Of a DNA stretch of 20,003 nt, positions 15,018-20,003 are shown piece after piece. Each line of letters opens with the position of its first letter. Position 1 is the first letter of the stretch. The notes under the pieces are model-generated. The model saw only the letters and a list, made by a program, of their open reading frames with translations, had not been told where the DNA came from and did no database searches. Source of the DNA: GCA-002731945 sp036344135. GTDB taxonomy: Bacteria; Pseudomonadota; Alphaproteobacteria; MED-G09. The position numbers were made by a program, and so were the translations under genes. The stretch lies in assembly GCA_036344135.1 (NCBI GenBank), contig JAYYUG010000008.1:1-20003 (forward strand), written 5' to 3'.

Positions 15018-17261
15018 TTGAAAACTATTACGCACCATTTTTTTATATTTTCTTTTTTAATTTCTTTTATCTTTTTTGGGTCTTTCCAGGAAGTAAAAGC
15101 TCAAGAGACTCAACTGTCTTCTGGGATAGAAGAGATAGTTGTAACAGCTCGTAAAAAGGAAGAAAATATCCAGGAGACAGCATTGTCAGTGAGCGCTCTT
15201 ACCCAGAGAGACTTGGATAGAAGATTTCCTAATGACATTAGAGATTTGGCTGGTGATTCACCAAATCTTATAATAGATGACCTTCAACAAGGCCCTGGTA
15301 GTCCTACCGCTATTTTCATTAGGGGTATAGGTGTATCAGATGTGGAGAAAAACTTTGATCCAACAACTGGTGTTGTCTTAGATGGTGTATTTATTGGCGC
15401 AAATTCTGGCGCTATGTTGAAAACTATTGATTTAGAAAAGGTTGAAATACTCAGAGGTCCACAAGGAACATTATTTGGAAGGAACACCGTTGCAGGTGTT
15501 ATTAATTTAACAAGGACACGCCCAACAGGAGAAATTGGAGGAAAAATAAGGGTTGGTTATGGCGATTATGATACAAGCCTAGTAGATGCTATATTTAACT
15601 TTGGTAATGAAACTGCCGCTTTTAAGATATCAGGTACTCATCGTGAACAAAAGGAAGGTTATTTGACAAACTTGGTTAATGGAGAAGACTTAGGTAGAGA
15701 AGAATATTATCAGGTCACGGTGAATGGCCTTTTTTCTATTAACGAGAACTTAGAAATTGAATTAACCTTTACTGATGAACAACAAGATCAAGATGCGCAT
15801 ACTACTTTAAACATGGGTGGTGCCGGAACTTGGTGGTGTGCTGCTTATGGGCAATGTTCACCTGGTCTTGGTGTTCCACAGAGCGGAAACAGATGGGCTG
15901 TCTATAATAATGAGCCAAAAAGAAGAGATGCTTTTTTTGCCAGTAAAACTGGAATATTAGAGGTTCGGTGGGATATCTCTGAAAATTATAAGTTAGATTA
16001 CATTTTCGGAAGAAAAACTACAGATGAAGAAGTAGATCAGGATTGGGATGGTACACCTCTTACCCTTTATCACACAGACAGAAGAGCTGAATACGAGCAA
16101 GATAGTCACGAACTACGTGTAACAAGCGACTTAGATGGAAACATTAATTTTGTAGCAGGTCTTTACAAGTGGGATTCTGAATACACTATTCCCATGGAGA
16201 GTCGTATAGGTTTCTTTGATCTCTTTGGAGCGGTCCCAAGATTAGATCCATTGATAGTAGTTCCTGTCTACAACTATACTCACCAGGAAACCGAATCAAT
16301 GGCTGTGTTCTTTGAAGTTGATTACGATATAAATGAACAATTTAAACTAACTGTTGGCGGCAGATATATTGATGAAGAAAAGAATTCTAGAGCTTGTCAA
16401 GGTGGTGGCCCATTTCCTGACTGCGCTGTACTAGATACATTTGCAAAAAAGAGTTGGACAAAATTTACACCAAAAGTTGCTCTAAGTTATCAGCAAAGTG
16501 ACAACGTCCTTTACTACGCATCTTTTTCTGAAGGTTATAGGAGTGGTGGTTTTAATGGTAGATGGGGTAATCAGTTTAGTGCGGTAAGACCTTATAAACC
16601 TGAAACAGTAACCAATATTGAAGTAGGCGTAAAATCAACCCTTATGGATAATACTTTACGAGTTAATGTGGCTGTCTTTGATATGCAGTATGACGATAAA
16701 CAATTTGATGTTGATATTCCAGACACTCTTGCAGCAACAGGACGTGCTACAGTTACTGATAATGTTGCTGAGGCAACTTTTAGAGGTATCGAATTAGAGC
16801 TAGAAGCAATTATAAATCAAAATTTCTCAATCGACCTTAATGTTGGTTATTTAGATGCAAGCTATGATGAATTTTTTGCGGATTTAACAGGGGGAGGAAC
16901 TCCGGCAGATTTTACACATTTAGAACCTTTAAGAGCACCTGAACTAAATTGGACACTGGGTTTAAATTATGAATGGGAGGCTGGGCCTGGCCTTGCTTAT
17001 ATTAGGGCTAGCGCTCACTTTATAGGCGAGCATCACGTTTCTCAATTAAATTCACCAACTACTTTCAACCAAGATCAAACAATTTTTGACCTTTCAATGA
17101 ATTATGAAGTTAATGATACGGTGATTGCTTTTTTTGCTAAAAATATTACTGAGGAAGATGGCTTTATGGTTGGATACGATGTCTTTGCTGGAGCTGCCTG
17201 GTCTTATACAATGGCAAGGGCACCTAGAATTTGGGGAGTTAACATTACTCAATCATTTTAA
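15018..17261 (+). CDS. TonB-dependent outer membrane receptor
   Basis: Outer-membrane beta-barrel that imports a ligand using TonB/ExbBD energy. The 747-residue protein has a signal peptide (hydrophobic stretch 8-22, likely cleavage after KA at residue 28), a TonB-box-like EEIVVTARKKEE at 38-49, a plug domain (about 45-165) with IRGIGV, VEILRGPQGTLFGRNTVAG and INLT, and a barrel ending in a terminal phenylalanine (NITQSF). It starts at TTG with a strong GAGGAGG (15006-15012) five bases upstream. This long IQETALSVSALT-type subfamily is frequent in proteobacteria that degrade hydrocarbons, terpenoids or steroids. Its position behind the oxygenase genes suggests uptake of their substrate, which is inference only. 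Confidence 0.95.
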   Translation: MKTITHHFFIFSFLISFIFFGSFQEVKAQETQLSSGIEEIVVTARKKEENIQETALSVSALTQRDLDRRFPNDIRDLAGDSPNLIIDDLQQGPGSPTAIFIRGIGVSDVEKNFDPTTGVVLDGVFIGANSGAMLKTIDLEKVEILRGPQGTLFGRNTVAGVINLTRTRPTGEIGGKIRVGYGDYDTSLVDAIFNFGNETAAFKISGTHREQKEGYLTNLVNGEDLGREEYYQVTVNGLFSINENLEIELTFTDEQQDQDAHTTLNMGGAGTWWCAAYGQCSPGLGVPQSGNRWAVYNNEPKRRDAFFASKTGILEVRWDISENYKLDYIFGRKTTDEEVDQDWDGTPLTLYHTDRRAEYEQDSHELRVTSDLDGNINFVAGLYKWDSEYTIPMESRIGFFDLFGAVPRLDPLIVVPVYNYTHQETESMAVFFEVDYDINEQFKLTVGGRYIDEEKNSRACQGGGPFPDCAVLDTFAKKSWTKFTPKVALSYQQSDNVLYYASFSEGYRSGGFNGRWGNQFSAVRPYKPETVTNIEVGVKSTLMDNTLRVNVAVFDMQYDDKQFDVDIPDTLAATGRATVTDNVAEATFRGIELELEAIINQNFSIDLNVGYLDASYDEFFADLTGGGTPADFTHLEPLRAPELNWTLGLNYEWEAGPGLAYIRASAHFIGEHHVSQLNSPTTFNQDQTIFDLSMNYEVNDTVIAFFAKNITEEDGFMVGYDVFAGAAWSYTMARAPRIWGVNITQSF

Positions 17262-17324
17262 GTTTAATTTTTTTTAATTAAGCATTTCACTAGCGTAGTT
17301 AAAATTTTTTAAAAGGAGATTGAA

Positions 17325-17369
17325 ATGAGATTTAGAGTCTATTGTTGTAGAGTAAAATATGGCTTTTGA
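17325..17369 (+). CDS. 14-codon upstream ORF overlapping the SRPBCC gene start
   Basis: A short ORF (MRFRVYCCRVKYGF) whose ATG is six bases downstream of a strong AAAAGGAG (17311-17318). Its stop overlaps the SRPBCC ORF start (ATG at 17359), which has no ribosome-binding site of its own. It could act as a leader peptide that couples or regulates translation of the next gene. Alternatively it marks a frameshift that detached the original start. It resembles no known peptide that I recognise. Confidence 0.4.
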   Translation: MRFRVYCCRVKYGF

Positions 17370-17805
17370 AGCTAAAGCACATAGAATTGTAAAAGTTCCA
17401 AAATCATATTTTTGGACAAGATTAAGGGCTTTTGACACTATTAAAACTCTTCTACCCGACAATATTGTTGACGTTAAATTGCCTGATAACTTTTCAAATA
17501 AAGTTGGGGATGTAAGGCATGTTTACCTTGAGGATCCATACCCCGGAGAGGTAATCGAGAGACTTGATGGATGTATTGAGGGATCTTTTTTAACCTACTC
17601 AATAATTGATAAATCTTGTCTTCCAATGGTAAATTATGTTGCATGTGTATCATTAGAGGAAGTTTCGGAAAATGAAACAGATGTTAATTGGTGCAGCCAT
17701 TTTAAGCCTGTAGGGGCTGGTGAGGAAGAGGTTACAGAATTACTAAGCAGTCTATACAGCCTTATTTTCGATAATATAGAAGATCAATATCAAAATTCAA
17801 AATAG
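17359..17805 (+). CDS. SRPBCC (START-like) superfamily protein
   Basis: A 148-residue protein with the layout of the SRPBCC/polyketide cyclase-dehydrase ligand-binding fold: an N-terminal strand with VPKSYFWTRLRAF, central strands around GDVRHVYLEDPYPGEVIERL and a TDVNWCSHFKP strand, then a C-terminal helix (TELLSSLYSLIFDNIEDQ). Such proteins bind hydrophobic ligands or act as small dehydratases, cyclases or hydrolases. No catalytic residues are recognisable. The assigned ATG lacks a Shine-Dalgarno and overlaps a short upstream ORF that has one, so translation is probably coupled. It follows the TonB receptor gene by about 100 bases and converges with the BVMO gene. Confidence 0.75.
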   Translation: MAFEAKAHRIVKVPKSYFWTRLRAFDTIKTLLPDNIVDVKLPDNFSNKVGDVRHVYLEDPYPGEVIERLDGCIEGSFLTYSIIDKSCLPMVNYVACVSLEEVSENETDVNWCSHFKPVGAGEEEVTELLSSLYSLIFDNIEDQYQNSK

Positions 17806-17842
17806 ACAATCATGACGATCTCATAAGTCCTAGTCTAGAAGT

Positions 17843-19450
17843 TTAACTGAACGAGAGCTCAGGGAAACCCTCATTTACAGACTCTCTTAATTTGTCGTAG
17901 TATGCGCCTGCTCCACCGAAATAAATTAGAACCCTTGCGTTCTTATTTTCGATGTTAGCGCCCATCATCCAGGAATGAACTTCATCACCCACATCCATTA
18001 ATGTTTGTCGATGGACTTCCGCCACATGTGCTGACCACTCATCTTCAGCTTCCGGAAGTGGATGGCATAGATCGTAACCTTCGCTTTCCATCTTCTTTAT
18101 GCAATCTGAAATCCATATAGCGTTCTGTTGGATAGATGTAGGGAGGTTGGCGAATGGTGCCTGAGGACCTGTTATGGTGAATAAATTAGGGAAGTCGGCA
18201 ATACATACACCCATAATAGATTTTGATTCGATCTCCCATTTATCTTTTATTGAAGTTCCACTAGCCCCTCGTATATCGAATGCCTCCAGAGCACCAGTGT
18301 ACGCCTGAAAACCCGTTGCTAACACAATGATATCGAATTCGTAATGATCCTGGGTAGTTTGAATCCCACTCTCAGTAATCTCCGAAATAGGTTCTCTATC
18401 CTTTATATCAACTAGGTGCACATTATCACGGTTAAATGCTTCGTAAAAACCATGATCTAACGGTGGTCTTTTGGCGAATAATGGGTAACCCTTTGGGGTT
18501 AAGAGGTCTGCGATTTCAGGGTCATTGACTCTCTCCTTCATCTTATTAATAATAAAGTCTGCCGCCATCTTGTTAGCTGCGGGATCTGCTAACAGATCAT
18601 CAAAGGTTTCGAAGACCCAGCGAAAACTACCTTGCCACTTTTCTTCGAAGATTTTTTCGCGTTCTTCAGGAGATGTATCAACTGCATTACGACCGACTGG
18701 GCTATCAAAGGCCATACCGAAGACATGATTACGACATTTTGCAATGATCTCATCATAATTATCCTTAATTTCCTTTTCCCACTCCGGTGTCATTGGCTTT
18801 TGCATTGCCGGTAAAACAAAGTTAGGAGTACGTTGAAATACGGTAACACTCTTCGCAGTTTGAGCCATAACAGGTACCATCTGAACTGTTGAAGCACCGC
18901 AACCAATGATTCCAACACGCTTTCCAGCGTAGTCCAAACCTTCTTGAGGCCAACGCGAGGAGTGAAAACAGGGACCTTTGAACCTGTCTCGACCTTCAAA
19001 ATTCGGTATTACAGGTTGAGAAATCATCCCCATGGCACTAATAAAATACTTGCAAGTAAATTGTTCACCATTTCCAGTTGTTACTAACCAGAGACCAGTA
19101 TCATTTTGAAAATCTGCGTTAACGATCTCAGTATTCAGTTGAATATTAGGCCACATATTACACTTATCGGCGACAAAGTGCAGGTACCGGTGCGTTTCTT
19201 CCCAACCTGGATACCTTTCCGACCATGTCCATTCCTGCATAATTTCTTTGGAAAAACTCATGCAGTAATAGTATCCCTCACTATCAGTAGCAGCTCCAGG
19301 ATAACGGTTCCAGGTCCAGGTACCACCTATTTCTGCGGCTTTATCGAACACCCGCACAGAAATACCTACTTCTTTTAAATAATGTATGAGAGCGAGACCG
19401 GCAAAACCAGCACCGACAACAATAGCATCATAGTCAACTTTCAAAGGCAT
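17843..19450 (-). CDS. flavin-containing (Baeyer-Villiger) monooxygenase
   Basis: Class B flavoprotein of 535 residues that uses FAD, NADPH and O2 to turn ketones into esters or lactones, or to oxygenate heteroatoms. The FAD-binding GxGxxG is at 13-18, the BVMO fingerprint FxGxxxHxxxWP is exact at 157-168 (FKGPCFHSSRWP), the second motif GGTWTWNRYPGAATD is at 42-56, and the NADPH-binding GCGAST is at 183-188. The start ATG has GGAG eight bases upstream. Arginine codons here are mostly CGT/CGC, while the housekeeping genes favour AGA/AGG, and sampled 60-base blocks are richer in G+C than neighbours. This suggests separate ancestry or recent acquisition. It fits a cyclic or long-chain ketone step, but the substrate is unknown. 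Confidence 0.95.
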   Translation of the reverse strand: MPLKVDYDAIVVGAGFAGLALIHYLKEVGISVRVFDKAAEIGGTWTWNRYPGAATDSEGYYYCMSFSKEIMQEWTWSERYPGWEETHRYLHFVADKCNMWPNIQLNTEIVNADFQNDTGLWLVTTGNGEQFTCKYFISAMGMISQPVIPNFEGRDRFKGPCFHSSRWPQEGLDYAGKRVGIIGCGASTVQMVPVMAQTAKSVTVFQRTPNFVLPAMQKPMTPEWEKEIKDNYDEIIAKCRNHVFGMAFDSPVGRNAVDTSPEEREKIFEEKWQGSFRWVFETFDDLLADPAANKMAADFIINKMKERVNDPEIADLLTPKGYPLFAKRPPLDHGFYEAFNRDNVHLVDIKDREPISEITESGIQTTQDHYEFDIIVLATGFQAYTGALEAFDIRGASGTSIKDKWEIESKSIMGVCIADFPNLFTITGPQAPFANLPTSIQQNAIWISDCIKKMESEGYDLCHPLPEAEDEWSAHVAEVHRQTLMDVGDEVHSWMMGANIENKNARVLIYFGGAGAYYDKLRESVNEGFPELSFS

Positions 19451-19515
19451 GTCAGAATCTCCATAAAAAATATTAAATGTCTTACTTTTTCATCTTTATA
19501 TGTACTCACACAAAG

Positions 19516-19529
19516 CTGATTTGTATCAG
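19516..19529. promoter_or_regulatory. inverted repeat in the BVMO leader (possible operator)
   Basis: CTGAT and ATCAG separated by TTGT form a 5-4-5 inverted repeat, just downstream of the predicted BVMO start site and about 65 bases upstream of its ATG. This is the usual place for a repressor operator. It is short and could be chance. Confidence 0.25.
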
Positions 19530-19540
19530 TCTATTTAACT

Positions 19541-19568
19541 AATATAACATGTTGATTTGTTCTTGCAA
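19541..19568 (-). promoter_or_regulatory. predicted sigma70 promoter for the BVMO gene
   Basis: On the minus strand: -35 TTGCAA (plus 19563-19568), 16-base spacer, -10 TATATT (plus 19541-19546). The predicted start near 19534 leaves a leader of about 80 bases before the ATG at 19450. Matches are fair but the region is AT-rich, so the call is tentative. Confidence 0.4.
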
Positions 19569-19716
19569 AATTGAAAGTTATTCAAAATATTCGACTTTTT
19601 CTATTTTTTCTTTATTCTTTTTAAGTACTATTTTTTTAAGGAAATTCAAATATTAATGTTTAATTCTCTTTATGAATTAATGTTGTCAAACGCAGAAAAA
19701 CAATACCAAAAACAGC
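19569..19716. other. AT-rich intergenic stretch between BVMO promoter and final gene
   Basis: Together with the leader below it, this makes an interval of nearly 300 bases without a confident gene. It holds only T-rich runs and a 21-codon ORF (19656-19721) whose AAGGA lies 13 bases from its ATG. I see no database-like motif in that peptide and would not annotate it. No tRNA or strong hairpin was seen. Confidence 0.4.
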
Positions 19717-19722
19717 TATAAT
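19717..19722 (+). promoter_or_regulatory. consensus -10 element upstream of the final gene
   Basis: A perfect TATAAT is present, but no good -35 lies 16-18 bases upstream. Initiation would fall around 19729, at or just before the ATG at 19731, implying a nearly leaderless transcript for the phosphotransferase-like gene. Confidence 0.35.
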
Positions 19723-19742
19723 TTTTATTTATGCATATTTAA

Positions 19743-20003
19743 AAAAAAGATTTTATTAAAATTTTAGATTTTTTAAATCTTAATGGTTTAAATATTGATC
19801 AGAATTTTTTACCAAAACCAATTGGAAGAGGTCAGTCTAACCCAACATTTGTAATTCAAGATAATAATTCGAACTTAAAAGTACTAAGAATGAAACCGCC
19901 CGGTGAGTTAGTTAGTGGTGCTCATAGAGATGAAAGAGAATATATAATATTAAAAGAACATAAAAAAAAAAATATTAATTATAATGAGAAAATTACAATA
20001 AAT
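19743..20003 (+). CDS. aminoglycoside phosphotransferase-fold protein (ACAD10/11-like), 5' part, start unclear, runs off the window
   Basis: An open frame to the window end encodes the N-terminal lobe of the phosphotransferase family found beside or fused to acyl-CoA dehydrogenases (ACAD10/11-like). The landmarks are GRGQSNPTFVI and LRMKPPGELVSGAHRDEREYIIL, matching the family's GGQSNPT and LRKKPPG...SAHxxDREY pattern. Such kinases are linked to catabolism of 4-hydroxy or long-chain acids. No ATG, GTG or TTG occurs in frame before the conserved motif. An in-frame ATG at 19731 is followed after three codons by TAA (19740-19742). Either an ATT start (19755 or 19761) is used, or the start region is broken. 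The 3' end lies outside the window. Confidence 0.75.

Noticed and set aside
17262..17310. TTAATT/AATTAA hairpin after the TonB receptor gene as terminator
   Set aside because: The stem is only A-T pairs with a T-only loop and no clear T-tail, too weak to call in such AT-rich DNA.
19656..19721. 21-codon ORF upstream of the final gene
   Set aside because: Poor ribosome-binding-site spacing, no recognisable motif, and the reading frame closes before the consensus -10 of the next gene.

Overview
This window is an AT-rich bacterial chromosome segment. It carries tightly packed housekeeping genes on the left and a run of oxidative/catabolic genes on the right. The left gene order (small NifU/IscU-like scaffold protein, yidD, thrS) is typical of Alphaproteobacteria. 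With the low G+C, frequent AGA arginine codons, tiny intergenic gaps and a CYP153-type P450, the best guess is a low-GC, probably marine, alphaproteobacterium. That is inference; no rRNA or lineage marker is present.

Left region (1-7287): cysS overlaps a Fe-S scaffold-like gene. Next comes a roughly 380-base stretch without a protein gene. It holds a strong candidate for a structured non-coding RNA on the minus strand (promoter near 2050, perfect-stem terminator at 1793-1825) and two perfect DnaA boxes in very AT-rich DNA. yidD and thrS then form a tight operon. A class III CoA-transferase (minus), a NUDIX hydrolase (plus) and NAD kinase (minus) follow, alternating in strand with very short gaps.

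Middle and right (7288-17805, plus strand): glycerol kinase, a class II aldolase/adducin-like protein, a xanthine-dehydrogenase-type molybdenum hydroxylase large subunit, a luciferase-like flavin monooxygenase, a CYP153-family P450 (alkane/terminal hydroxylase), a small flavin reductase, a TonB-dependent receptor and an SRPBCC-fold protein. A Baeyer-Villiger monooxygenase lies convergently on the minus strand (17843-19450). The window ends inside an ACAD10/11-like aminoglycoside-phosphotransferase-fold gene. Together these suggest uptake and stepwise oxidation of a hydrophobic substrate: TonB receptor for uptake, P450 and flavin monooxygenases for oxygen insertion, and Mo hydroxylase and aldolase for downstream steps. 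The substrate cannot be read from sequence.

Main oddities: (1) the Mo-hydroxylase gene has an in-frame amber codon 60 codons before its natural end, upstream of the catalytic glutamate; (2) an unidentified structured RNA sits next to paired DnaA boxes; (3) the last gene has no canonical start codon in frame and an in-frame TAA just after the nearest ATG; (4) the SRPBCC gene is preceded by an overlapping 14-codon ORF that owns the ribosome-binding site; (5) the BVMO gene has base and codon use unlike its neighbours; (6) the CYP153 gene has no ferredoxin or ferredoxin reductase beside it.
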